The notes beneath the pieces are model-generated. The model was not told the DNA's origin and made no database searches. It saw only the letters and a list, made by a program, of their open reading frames with translations. A DNA stretch of 64,000 nt, taken from NCBI GenBank assembly GCA_910588035.1, contig CAJUPY010000013.1, forward strand, positions 5,301 through 69,300, written 5' to 3'. This document shows, piece by piece, positions 44,449-53,008 of this stretch. Made by a program: the position numbers and the translations under genes. How positions within the stretch are numbered: position 1 is the first letter of the stretch; the number at the start of each line of letters is the position of its first letter. This stretch comes from an uncultured Muribaculaceae bacterium (GTDB lineage Bacteria; Bacteroidota; Bacteroidia; Bacteroidales; Muribaculaceae).

Positions 44449-44483
44449 AAGTCAGGGCGGCTCTCAACGGGCCGCCCTGACTT
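44449..44483 (-). terminator. Terminator between the receptor and TM2 genes
   Basis: AAGTCAGGGCGGC (44449-44461) pairs with GCCGCCCTGACTT (44471-44483). A T run follows on the minus strand, so it ends the TM2/tricorn transcript and may also stop the plus-strand gene. Confidence 0.88.
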
Positions 44484-44502
44484 GGTGCAATTTATATTTT
44501 GA

Positions 44503-44919
44503 TCAGAACACCGGCATTGTCGCGTTGTTCAGAACATATTTCTGACGGAAAGACTCATTGCTCATGCACAACATCAGAATTCCCTGAATCAGTGTCACAA
44601 CCTGCCAGATTCCGCATGAGACCAATGACAGAATGATCGAGATGATTCCGGCTGTCATCTTGCCGAGATAGAAATACTGCACACCGAATCCACCGAGAAA
44701 GATCGCCAGCAAAGCGGCTACACCCCTGCTCTTTCCTTCGGGACCCTCATCAAAGGCATTGTCACCCTGACGTGTCTGGAAATTGACATACGGATCTTTG
44801 CTGCCCGGATATCCGGGCTGGGTGTAGGGAGGCGGTGTTGTAGGGAGCATGCTTCCGCAGTAACGACACTTTATGGCATCGTCTTGAATCTCTTCTTTAC
44901 AATATGGGCATTTTTTCAT
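44503..44919 (-). CDS. Zinc-ribbon and TM2 domain membrane protein
   Basis: This 138-residue protein has an N-terminal zinc ribbon (CPYCKEEIQDDAIKCRYCG), a Pro/Gly/Tyr-rich linker, and a TM2 domain with two helices (about 68-84 and 88-118) around the turn GGFGVQYFYLGKMTAG. TM2 domain proteins are common small membrane proteins of unknown function in bacteria. It is 6 bases downstream of the tricorn-like protease gene, so the two are probably co-transcribed. Confidence 0.9.
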   Translation of the reverse strand: MKKCPYCKEEIQDDAIKCRYCGSMLPTTPPPYTQPGYPGSKDPYVNFQTRQGDNAFDEGPEGKSRGVAALLAIFLGGFGVQYFYLGKMTAGIISIILSLVSCGIWQVVTLIQGILMLCMSNESFRQKYVLNNATMPVF

Positions 44920-44925
44920 AGCTGA

Positions 44926-47900
44926 TTATTTTTTAGAATTCAGTTTGGACATCACATGGCGTGTCGCTCCGATCAACTGCTGGTCTACACCATTGATGAG
45001 CTGGGCCGGATCATTGTAAATAGTAACATCGGGGTTGAGCTGCTTGTTCTCGAGCGGCTTGCCGTTGCGGTCGAGCGAAGTGACCTGCGGAATGCCGAAG
45101 ATGATCGTCGGGTCAATCTGAGTCTCCCACCACACGGCTGTCATCGTTCCAGGCACGGGAGCACCGACAAGGTCACCTATTCCAAGTGTTTTATAGGTGT
45201 AGGGCGTTCCGTGAGCGTCGCTGTAGTTGCTCTCGTCGATGAGCATGACCGACGGCTTGGTCCACTGAGAGAACGGGTCACTGCCGATATAGCGTCCGCG
45301 GGGAGCATAGCGCACATATTCCTTTCCGCTCAGCAACAGGGCAACATCGTTGTGGAGCCAGCCTCCGCCGTTGTGGCGTGTGTCGACAACGACAGCCTCG
45401 CAGTTGCGATATTTTCCGAGCAGACGGTCGTAGGCGTTTCGGAAGCTCGGGCTGTCCATGCCCTCTATGTGGATATATCCTACCCTGCCGCCTGAGACAC
45501 TGTCGACGACAGCCTCGTTACGCTCGACCCAACGGTCATATAGCAGGCTGTTGAGTGTTCCGAGAGAAACAGGCTTGACATAGATTGTGGCCATTTCTCC
45601 TGATTTCTTTTTCACATTGAGTTTGACCTTCTTGCCCGATTTACCGTCGAGAAGCGGAAAATAGTCCTGACCTGCCTTGATGACCGAGTCATTGACAGCC
45701 ATGATTATGTCACCGGCTTCAACTCCGGCCATACGTGTGTCGAGCGGACCGCGCTTGATCACTTCGGCAACAGCCAGACCGTCGCCATTGTAGGCCGGAT
45801 CATAGAATGCGCCGAGCGTGGCCGTTGACAGGCGACGGAAGCCGCCGTTGCCATAGTAGCGTCCGCCGGTGTGTGAGGCATTCAGCTCTCCGAGTATCTC
45901 GCTCAGGAGAATCTCGAAGTCATAGTTGTTGTCGATGTAGGGAAGGAAACGGGCATATGCGTCGCGATACAATTCCCAATCGACACCATGGAGATTCTCG
46001 TCATAGAATTTGTCGCGCACCTGACGCCACATGTGGTCATAGATATATTTGCGGCGTGCGGCATCATTGTCGGTGATGTCTGCGCTGAATGTGACCGGAG
46101 TCTGTTTTCCACTCGAGAGATTGACTTTCTTTATTCCCGACGAGGTCGATACAAAGACGTTCTCCCCCTTTTTGTCAGGGGTCATGCCCCAGGCGTTGAT
46201 TCCTTTGACCAGAGTCTTGGTGTCGCCCTTCTTAAGATCTCTTTCATAGAGCGAACGGTCTTCGGGGCTTGAGGCGATGTAATAGAGTTTGTCACCTTTA
46301 GGCGAGAGGAAATACGATCCGAGATTCGATGACGACGCAGTCAGACGCGCACGGCGGTAACGTCGGTTGTCGAGATCAAACGACAGAGGCTTGACATCGG
46401 AGCTGTCGGCTTTCTCTGATTTTTTACCTTTCTTCTTATCTTTCTTGTCATCTTTCTTCTTGTCGGCTGCCTCTTTCTTCTCTTTGTCGGCTTTCTCGGC
46501 AAGTTTTACCTCCTCTTCGGTCATGTTGAAGCGGTCGTAGGCATCGCCGTCAAGAAACATGATCATCACGTCATTTTCGTTGCCCCAGCTTCCGTGGCTG
46601 CGGTATCCGAATTTACCAGTGGCCCAGGTTACGGCTTTTCCGTCTACCGCCCATTGTGCAGCCGCGTCGCTATATCCGCTCTCTGTCAGGTCGACCACTT
46701 CAGTTCCGTCGGCCTTTACAAGAGCGATGTCACTGTTGTTCCAACCACCGATGCCGATATAGTCGGCAAGAAGCCAGCGGCTGTCGGGACTCCACTCAAA
46801 ACTGACGTCACCGTCGCTGTAAGAGTAATTGTATTTGCCGTCGAGCGCGGTCGTAACTTTCTTTGTGGCGAGGTCGAGAACCTGAAGAATCGTGCGGTCT
46901 TCAAGAAACGCCACCTTCTTGCCGTCGGGACTGTAGTCGGGCTGGAAAGCCGGCTTATCGCTCTTATAGAGCGGTTTCTCGACCAATTCGGTGGCATAGA
47001 GCATCGATTTCTCATCGGGATCTTTGATTTCAGCAGTGAAAAGTTGCCACAGACCGTCGCGCTCGCTGTCATAGACAATCGAACGTCCGTCGGGAGCGAA
47101 GTCGACACATCGTTCCTGCTCGGGTGTCGAGGTGACACGGCGCGTGGTGTTATACTCGACAGATGTCAGATAAACGTCACCCTCGAGAATGAAGGCGATA
47201 GTCTCACCGTCGGGCGAAACAGCGAAATTGCGCGCGCCTCCGGCACGGGTGTCGTTGATCGGGGCACGACGGTAGTCGTCGGTCACGATGCTGACTTCAA
47301 CTTTGGCAGGCTCAGTTCCGGGGGTCATCGTGTAGATCTCGCCGTTCCAGCTGAAAGCGAGCTTACCATTGTCAGAGGCCGACAGCGAACGAACGGGGTG
47401 ATTCTTGAACTTCGTCAACTGACGCTTTGCCGATCCGTCGGTCTTGCGGCTGTAGACGTTGAGAGTTCCGTCCTCCTCATTGGTGTAATAAAATGTGTCT
47501 CCCTCACCCCACACCGGATTACGGTCATTGCCCGTGAAATCGGTCAGTTTGGTGAACACACCGTTGTCAATCAGCCATATATCGGCCGTCGACGATGAAT
47601 TTTCATGCTTTCGGTATTCATTTTCATATCCTTTGCGGTCTTGATAGAGCACACGACCATTGCTGTCGGCCGAGACAGCTCTCATCGGAATTGCATGGAA
47701 CAGCTCGGGTCGGCTCCCGTTCAGATCGACCGTATATGTCTGTGGGAAGAAGGCACCGGAGGCGAGATTGCGGTCAGAGCTTACGCCCGACGAGAAAATC
47801 AGATGATCATTGTCTTTGAAGCCAAGCAGAGTCTCATTGCCCGAATGTGTTGTAAGACGGGTCGGACGGCCACCGTTGCGTGCGACGATGAAAATGTCAA

Positions 47901-48159
47901 TCGAACCTTCACGGTTGCTTCCAAATGCGATCTTGGAGCCGTCGGGGCTCCACATCGGAGTCGTGTTGTAGCTGCTGCCTGAGGTAATCTGGCGTGCCTC
48001 GCCGCCAGCGGCCGGAACAGTGTAGATGTGACCTTTGTAGGTGAAGGCTATAGTCTCACCGTCGGGCGAGATTGCCGTGTTACGCAACCACAGCGGAGCC
48101 GATGCTGTGGCAGACGCCATGGCGACGAACATCGCCGTTGTGATGAATAATTTTTTCAT
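44926..48159 (-). CDS. Tricorn-like S41 protease (beta-propeller, PDZ, C-terminal protease)
   Basis: This 1077-residue secreted protein has a signal peptide (MKKLFITTAMFVAMASATAS) and WD40-like beta-propeller repeats (TMWSPDGSKIAFGSNREG type), including SPDGETIAF blocks. A charged Lys-rich linker follows near residue 560 (KKDDKKDKKKGKKSEK). A tricorn core and PDZ region (GDIIMAVNDSVIKAGQDY) precede the S41-type catalytic domain. The catalytic region has LNASHTGG (Ser-His) and DESNYSDAHG (nucleophile Ser), as in tricorn. Tricorn trims peptides; in Bacteroidetes the exported form probably handles periplasmic peptides. A -7 box TAAATTTG (48252-48259, minus) precedes the start. Confidence 0.92.
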   Translation of the reverse strand: MKKLFITTAMFVAMASATASAPLWLRNTAISPDGETIAFTYKGHIYTVPAAGGEARQITSGSSYNTTPMWSPDGSKIAFGSNREGSIDIFIVARNGGRPTRLTTHSGNETLLGFKDNDHLIFSSGVSSDRNLASGAFFPQTYTVDLNGSRPELFHAIPMRAVSADSNGRVLYQDRKGYENEYRKHENSSSTADIWLIDNGVFTKLTDFTGNDRNPVWGEGDTFYYTNEEDGTLNVYSRKTDGSAKRQLTKFKNHPVRSLSASDNGKLAFSWNGEIYTMTPGTEPAKVEVSIVTDDYRRAPINDTRAGGARNFAVSPDGETIAFILEGDVYLTSVEYNTTRRVTSTPEQERCVDFAPDGRSIVYDSERDGLWQLFTAEIKDPDEKSMLYATELVEKPLYKSDKPAFQPDYSPDGKKVAFLEDRTILQVLDLATKKVTTALDGKYNYSYSDGDVSFEWSPDSRWLLADYIGIGGWNNSDIALVKADGTEVVDLTESGYSDAAAQWAVDGKAVTWATGKFGYRSHGSWGNENDVMIMFLDGDAYDRFNMTEEEVKLAEKADKEKKEAADKKKDDKKDKKKGKKSEKADSSDVKPLSFDLDNRRYRRARLTASSSNLGSYFLSPKGDKLYYIASSPEDRSLYERDLKKGDTKTLVKGINAWGMTPDKKGENVFVSTSSGIKKVNLSSGKQTPVTFSADITDNDAARRKYIYDHMWRQVRDKFYDENLHGVDWELYRDAYARFLPYIDNNYDFEILLSEILGELNASHTGGRYYGNGGFRRLSTATLGAFYDPAYNGDGLAVAEVIKRGPLDTRMAGVEAGDIIMAVNDSVIKAGQDYFPLLDGKSGKKVKLNVKKKSGEMATIYVKPVSLGTLNSLLYDRWVERNEAVVDSVSGGRVGYIHIEGMDSPSFRNAYDRLLGKYRNCEAVVVDTRHNGGGWLHNDVALLLSGKEYVRYAPRGRYIGSDPFSQWTKPSVMLIDESNYSDAHGTPYTYKTLGIGDLVGAPVPGTMTAVWWETQIDPTIIFGIPQVTSLDRNGKPLENKQLNPDVTIYNDPAQLINGVDQQLIGATRHVMSKLNSKK

Positions 48160-48251
48160 TATCTGTTTTTTTGATTGGTTTTTATCAAAGGTATTTCATC
48201 AGTTAGACGGATGACAACCATAAATAGTTACACCCTTAACCCATCTTTCGA

Positions 48252-48259
48252 CAAATTTA
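48252..48259 (-). promoter_or_regulatory. -7 promoter box of the tricorn-like gene
   Basis: TAAATTTG on the minus strand matches TAnnTTTG and lies about 93 bases upstream of the start; a -33 element is not clear. Confidence 0.4.
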
Positions 48260-48342
48260 CGAAATTTATCTAAACTTTTTCTCTTTCAGAGGCGTTGCTT
48301 TCAATATAACACCAAAATTTTTAACCCCATAAATAATTTCAT

Positions 48343-48645
48343 ATGCATCTGACACCCAAAGAGCTTGACAAACTCCAGTTGCTTACTTTAGGCATGATCG
48401 CCGAGAGACGTCTGAAAAAGGGACTGAAACTCAACTATCCTGAATCGGTGGCCTATATCACATCATGTGCCCTTGAAGGAGCACGTGAAGGAAAAACTGT
48501 TGAAGAAGTCATGCACGATGCCACCACACTCCTGACAAAAGATCAGGTCATGGACGGTGTCGCCGATATGATCACTCTTTTGCAAGTCGAGGCTGTCTTC
48601 ACCGACGGTTCACGGCTTGTAAGCATCCATCACCCCGTCAAGTAA
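48343..48645 (+). CDS. ureA: Urease gamma subunit
   Basis: This 100-residue subunit has MHLTPKELDKLQLLTLGMIA, LKLNYPESVAYITSCALEGA and FTDGSRLVSIHHPVK, as in complete UreA. It is separate from UreB, as in most bacteria but unlike the fused gamma-beta subunit of Helicobacter. It is the first gene of ureABC-EFGD-urea transporter on the plus strand, so the operon promoter lies in the 180 bases upstream, which it shares divergently with the tricorn-like gene. No clear TAnnTTTG box was found on the plus strand there. Confidence 0.98.
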   Translation: MHLTPKELDKLQLLTLGMIAERRLKKGLKLNYPESVAYITSCALEGAREGKTVEEVMHDATTLLTKDQVMDGVADMITLLQVEAVFTDGSRLVSIHHPVK

Positions 48646-48694
48646 AACGAGGAGATTATGGTAAAATCTTGTTTAATGACAAAATTCTGACAAA

Positions 48695-49228
48695 ATGGAA
48701 AACAACACCTATTCGACTCCTCAAGGCGTTTTTCAAGGGCAACCCGACATCGCCTATCCCGATACACCCGGATTCACTCCAAAAGACTATGTTCCGGTCG
48801 GCGGTGTGATTCTCGCTGACGGAGACATCGACTATAACACAACCCGCCGCACCGTCACGCTGAAGGTCCGCAACACCGGTGACCGACCGATTCAGATCGG
48901 TTCTCACTTCCACTTCTTTGAAGTCAACCGCTACATGGAGTTTGACCGTCAGGCCGCGTTTGGAAAACACCTGAACATTCCAGCCACGACCGCAATTCGT
49001 TTTGAACCCGGAGAGGAGAAGGAAGTCGAACTTGTGAACTACGGAGGAAAACGCCGTGTGATCGGATTCAACGACCTCGTCAACGGATACACCGGCTTTG
49101 AAGACACACCGACCTACTATCCTGTCAAGATCCATGCCCTTCGTCAAATGGTGGAATATGGATTCAAAAATATCAGCGAAGAAGAAGCCGAAGCCGAGTT
49201 CACCACACCGGCCAACACTAAAAAATAA
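48695..49228 (+). CDS. ureB: Urease beta subunit, extended at both ends
   Basis: This is a 177-residue subunit. The core (about 33-130) has VPVGGVILADGDIDYNTTRR, PIQIGSHFHFFEVN and RFEPGEEKEVELVNYGGKR. UreB is typically about 100-135 residues, so there is an N-terminal addition of roughly 30 residues and a C-terminal one of about 45 ending in a Glu/Ala-rich tail. Both are in frame and show no sign of frameshift. The extra parts may shape the assembly of the subunits. It is separated from ureA by 49 bases and from ureC by 5. Confidence 0.96.
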   Translation: MENNTYSTPQGVFQGQPDIAYPDTPGFTPKDYVPVGGVILADGDIDYNTTRRTVTLKVRNTGDRPIQIGSHFHFFEVNRYMEFDRQAAFGKHLNIPATTAIRFEPGEEKEVELVNYGGKRRVIGFNDLVNGYTGFEDTPTYYPVKIHALRQMVEYGFKNISEEEAEAEFTTPANTKK

Positions 49229-49233
49229 CAGCT

Positions 49234-50952
49234 ATGGCAACAATTTCAAGACAAGAATACAACAATCTGTTCGGCCCTACCGTGGGTGACAAGATCAGAC
49301 TCGGCAATACAAACCTTTATGTCGAGATCGAGAAAGACCTCAGGGTCTATGGCGACGAGGTCGTCTATGGTGGTGGAAAAACCATTCGTGACGGCATGGG
49401 TACTGCCAACGAAACCACCCGCGACGGAGGTTCTCTCGATCTGGTTATAACCAATGTGACCATTCTCGACCCGAAACTCGGTGTCGTGAAAGCCGACGTC
49501 GGTGTCAAAGACGGTAAAATCGCCGGTATCGGTAAAGCCGGAAACCCGAACATCATGGATGGCGTAAGCCCTAACCTAATCACCGGCCCGTCGACCGACG
49601 CGATCTCAGGCGAGCATCTGATTCTGACAGCCGCAGGCATCGACGGACACGTTCACTTCATATCGCCCCAGCAGGCCTATGACTGCCTTTCAAACGGCAT
49701 CACCACTCTGGTCGGCGGCGGAATCGGGCCTACCGACGGTTCTAACGGAACGACAATAACCTCAGGTCGGTGGAACATCGAAGCTATGCTCAAATCGGCT
49801 GAGGGACTACCGATCAACGTCGGTTTTCTCGCAAAAGGCAACTCATCGGTCGCACAGACTCTCGACGAGCAGATAGAAGCCGGTGCCTGCGGATTCAAGA
49901 TTCACGAAGACTGGGGTTCGACTCCGGCAGCGATCAGAGCATGCATGGCCTCGGCAAACCGCTACGACGTTCAGGTTGCAATACACACCGACACCCTCAA
50001 CGAAGGCGGATATGTGGAAGACACTCTCGCCGCGATCGACGGACGGACAATCCACACCTACCACACCGAAGGTGCCGGCGGTGGCCACGCTCCCGACCTT
50101 CTCAAGGTTGCCTCAATGGCCAATGTGTTGCCGTCATCGACAAACCCGACCCTGCCGTTCGGAATCAACTCACAGGCCGAACTGTTTGACATGATCATGG
50201 TCTGTCATAATCTTAATCCGACAATTCCGTCAGATGTGGCCTTCGCAGAAAGCCGTGTCCGCCCCGAAACCCAGGCCGCCGAAAACATTCTTCATGACCT
50301 CGGTGTGATCTCGATGGTTTCGTCTGACTCACAGGCAATGGGCCGCGTAGGCGAATCGTTCATGAGAACGTTCCAGATGGCATCATACATGAAAGACGCA
50401 CGTGGCAAGCTCAAGGAAGACGCCGACGGCAACGATAACTTCCGCGTGCTGCGTTATCTCGCACAGATCACGATAAACCCGGCGATCACCTATGGCGTCA
50501 GCGATATTCTCGGATCTGTCGAAGAAGGCAAAATGGCCGACCTCGTGCTTTGGGAACCTGCATTCTTCGGCACAAAACCGAAACTCGTCATCAAAGGCGG
50601 TCTTATCAACTGGGCCAACATGGGTGACCCAAATGCCTCACTGCCGACACCTCAGCCCTGCAAGATGCGTCCGATGTTCGGAGCATTCGGCCTCGAGTTG
50701 CCCGAAACTTCAGTTTCTTTCGTCTCAACCGCAGCTGCCGAAAGCGGCATCAAGGAGCGTCTCGGTCTTAAACGTCAGGTCTACGGTGTCAACAAAACAC
50801 GTCAGATCAGCAAATATGACATGGTAAGAAACTCCGCCATGCCTCAGATCGAAGTCGATCCGGAGACATTCAATGTCTATGTCGACGGTGTTCTCGCCAC
50901 GGTTAATCCGGCCAAAGAACTCCCGCTGGCCCAGCTCTACTGGTTCAGTTGA
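49234..50952 (+). CDS. ureC: Urease alpha subunit (catalytic)
   Basis: This 572-residue catalytic subunit hydrolyses urea to ammonia and carbamate at a di-nickel centre. Ligands are visible: H139 and H141 in DGHVHF, the carbamylated lysine K222 in CGFKIHEDWG, then HTDTLNEGGY and HTEGAGGGHAPD, and the aspartate in SSDSQAMGRVGE. The flap cysteine and histidine are C324 and H325. The residue after the flap histidine is Asn (VCHNLNP), where Klebsiella urease has His. Length is normal. It is followed by a hairpin, then the accessory genes. Confidence 0.98.
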   Translation: MATISRQEYNNLFGPTVGDKIRLGNTNLYVEIEKDLRVYGDEVVYGGGKTIRDGMGTANETTRDGGSLDLVITNVTILDPKLGVVKADVGVKDGKIAGIGKAGNPNIMDGVSPNLITGPSTDAISGEHLILTAAGIDGHVHFISPQQAYDCLSNGITTLVGGGIGPTDGSNGTTITSGRWNIEAMLKSAEGLPINVGFLAKGNSSVAQTLDEQIEAGACGFKIHEDWGSTPAAIRACMASANRYDVQVAIHTDTLNEGGYVEDTLAAIDGRTIHTYHTEGAGGGHAPDLLKVASMANVLPSSTNPTLPFGINSQAELFDMIMVCHNLNPTIPSDVAFAESRVRPETQAAENILHDLGVISMVSSDSQAMGRVGESFMRTFQMASYMKDARGKLKEDADGNDNFRVLRYLAQITINPAITYGVSDILGSVEEGKMADLVLWEPAFFGTKPKLVIKGGLINWANMGDPNASLPTPQPCKMRPMFGAFGLELPETSVSFVSTAAAESGIKERLGLKRQVYGVNKTRQISKYDMVRNSAMPQIEVDPETFNVYVDGVLATVNPAKELPLAQLYWFS

Positions 50953-50968
50953 TCAAGTGACGACATCT

Positions 50969-51000
50969 CCGGCGGCACATCGGAAATTGTGTGCCGCCGG
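50969..51000 (+). promoter_or_regulatory. Hairpin between urease structural and accessory genes
   Basis: CCGGCGGCACA (50969-50979) pairs perfectly with TGTGCCGCCGG (50990-51000) around a 10-base loop. The flank is TATAATTTCTCC, not a clean T run, so it may act as a partial terminator or an mRNA stabiliser, making more UreABC than accessory proteins. Confidence 0.65.
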
Positions 51001-51039
51001 TATAATTTCTCCCTATAATCTACGTTTCAAATTATATTT

Positions 51040-51618
51040 ATGGAAGTATTCACTGAAATATTAGGCAATATCCACTCACCCGAATGGGCCGACCGGCTCA
51101 AAGACATGGAAATCGAGTCAGTTTATCTCGACCAATGGACAGCCCAGAAAAGCCGTTTTCTCGCCAAAAGCGATCTCGGCAAAGAATATCCTGTCGCTCT
51201 GAAACGCCATTCACAGGTGACCGACGGAGACATCGTCGCGTTTGATCCTGACAAAAGACATGCGGTCGTGCTGCGGCTGAAACTGAGCCCCGTTCTGGTC
51301 ATTGACATGGGCGGTATAGCCGGCGAAGACCCCGACACGATCATCAGAACCGCCGTCGAACTCGGCCACGCCATCGGCAACCAGCACTGGCCGGCTGTCA
51401 TCAAAGGAACAAAGGTCTATGTGCCCCTTACCGTCGACGAGAAAGTAATGCTCAGCGTGCTTGAGACACACAACATCGCAGGCATAACCTATAAGTTTGA
51501 ACCCGGAATCGAAGTCATTCCCTATATCACCCCGGCCGACATGAGACGTCTGTTCGGAGGTGCCGGACACGAAAACACCGATCTCGAACACCACCATCAC
51601 CACCATCCGCTCATCTGA
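51040..51618 (+). CDS. ureE: Urease accessory protein UreE (nickel chaperone)
   Basis: This 192-residue metallochaperone delivers nickel to the UreD-UreF-UreG-apourease complex. The N-terminal peptide-binding domain (about 1-75) is followed by a metal-binding domain with ELGHAIGNQHWPAVIKG, including the conserved dimer-interface His. It ends in a His-rich tail with six consecutive His after LE. Length and tail are normal for UreE. It follows the hairpin after ureC and precedes ureF by 11 bases. Confidence 0.94.
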   Translation: MEVFTEILGNIHSPEWADRLKDMEIESVYLDQWTAQKSRFLAKSDLGKEYPVALKRHSQVTDGDIVAFDPDKRHAVVLRLKLSPVLVIDMGGIAGEDPDTIIRTAVELGHAIGNQHWPAVIKGTKVYVPLTVDEKVMLSVLETHNIAGITYKFEPGIEVIPYITPADMRRLFGGAGHENTDLEHHHHHHPLI

Positions 51619-51629
51619 TATTTCACGCC

Positions 51630-52325
51630 ATGGACAACCGATTGCCAAACCTGATGAAACTGATTCAGTTCACCGACTCAACTTTTCCAGTCGGAACGTT
51701 CTCCTTTTCCAACGGACTGGAGACTGCCTCGTTTGAAAAAGTGGTGACCGATGCCGATTCTCTCGAGCAGTTCACCCGCTCGGCATCACTTCAGGCGGCC
51801 TTCAGCGATGGCGTCGCCGCTTTGACCGCTCTAAGGGCATGCTACGACAATGACTATGACCGCGCTGTCACCATTGACCGTCAACTGATGTTGTTCAAGA
51901 TGAACGACGAGGCACGCCTGATGTTGACACGCATGGGCAAGAAGCTGGCAGAACTGTCTGTTAAACTATACCCCGGCAACCGGTTGTGCTCCAGGTTTCT
52001 TGAAGACATAACAGCCGGTGTGACTCCCGGATCTTATCCCGTTGCCCAGGGAGTGATTTTCGCTGCCGCCGGCATGACTGAAGAAGAGCTGTACTGCTCC
52101 CACCAATATGGCGTGATAAACATGGTTCTGAGTGCCGCGCTGCGCTGTGTGCGCGTTTCCCACTACGACACCCAGAAGATTCTTTTCAAACTGACCGACG
52201 AAGCCAACTCTCTGTTTCCCGAAGTCAGTGAAATGACCTTTGAAGACATGAACAGCTTCGTTCCGATGCTCGACATCATGGCGTCGCTCCATGAGAAAGG
52301 CAACATGAGAATGTTCATGAACTGA
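51630..52325 (+). CDS. ureF: Urease accessory protein UreF
   Basis: This 231-residue all-helical protein joins UreD and UreG in the activation complex. Recognised features are MKLIQFTDSTFPVGTFSFSN near the N-terminus, the GLETA segment, and YPVAQGVIFAAAGMTEEEL. Length is typical of UreF. It lies between ureE and ureG with short spacing, consistent with an accessory operon. Confidence 0.93.
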   Translation: MDNRLPNLMKLIQFTDSTFPVGTFSFSNGLETASFEKVVTDADSLEQFTRSASLQAAFSDGVAALTALRACYDNDYDRAVTIDRQLMLFKMNDEARLMLTRMGKKLAELSVKLYPGNRLCSRFLEDITAGVTPGSYPVAQGVIFAAAGMTEEELYCSHQYGVINMVLSAALRCVRVSHYDTQKILFKLTDEANSLFPEVSEMTFEDMNSFVPMLDIMASLHEKGNMRMFMN

Positions 52326-52373
52326 CCAAATTCCACCAACCCGAAAACCTCAAACCCCTTAACTTAAGAAATA

Positions 52374-52994
52374 ATGTCTACTTGCAGAATAGGAATCGGA
52401 GGCCCCGTCGGCTCCGGCAAAACATCACTTATCGAAGCTATAACCCCGCGTCTGATGGAACGCGGCATGAGCGTGCTGATCATCACCAACGACATCGTCA
52501 CAACTGAAGATGCCAAACATGTGCGAAAGACACTGAAAGGCATTCTTATGGAAGACCGCATCATCGGTGTCGAGACAGGAGCGTGTCCCCACACCGCTGT
52601 GCGCGAGGATCCCTCAATGAACATCGCCGCCGTCGAGGAAATGGAAGCAAAATTTCCCGACGCGGACGTAGTTCTGGTCGAAAGCGGAGGCGACAACCTC
52701 ACCCTGACATTCAGTCCGGCACTCGTCGACTTCTTCATCTATGTCATCGATGTGGCAGCCGGCGATAAGATTCCGCGTAAAGACGGCCCGGGAATCTCCC
52801 AGAGCGACATTCTTGTCATCAACAAGACAGACCTCGCTCCCTATGTCGGTGCTTCGCTTGAAGTGATGAGACACGACAGTGAACTCATGCGTCCCGGAAA
52901 ACCGTTCGTGTTCACAAACTCCATGACCGGTGAGGGAATTGAAGAGCTCATTGACCTCATCTTCAAAATGGCATTGTTCGACAAAGTAAAATAA
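52374..52994 (+). CDS. ureG: Urease accessory GTPase UreG
   Basis: This 206-residue SIMIBI GTPase powers nickel insertion. Walker A is GIGGPVGSGKTSLIEA (K16, T17). The nickel-binding CPH motif is at C71-H73 (ETGACPHTAVREDPS). ESGGDNLTLTFSPALVDFFI and VINKTDLAPYVGA are typical. It lies 14 bases before ureD and 48 after ureF. Confidence 0.98.
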   Translation: MSTCRIGIGGPVGSGKTSLIEAITPRLMERGMSVLIITNDIVTTEDAKHVRKTLKGILMEDRIIGVETGACPHTAVREDPSMNIAAVEEMEAKFPDADVVLVESGGDNLTLTFSPALVDFFIYVIDVAAGDKIPRKDGPGISQSDILVINKTDLAPYVGASLEVMRHDSELMRPGKPFVFTNSMTGEGIEELIDLIFKMALFDKVK

Positions 52995-53008
52995 CAAAAT
53001 CCACGACA

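Noticed and set aside
51583..51612. UreE ends in LE plus six His, like a cloning-vector tag
   Set aside because: The frame continues with Pro-Leu-Ile before the stop, sits in a normal urease operon, and His-rich tails are usual in UreE. It is natural.
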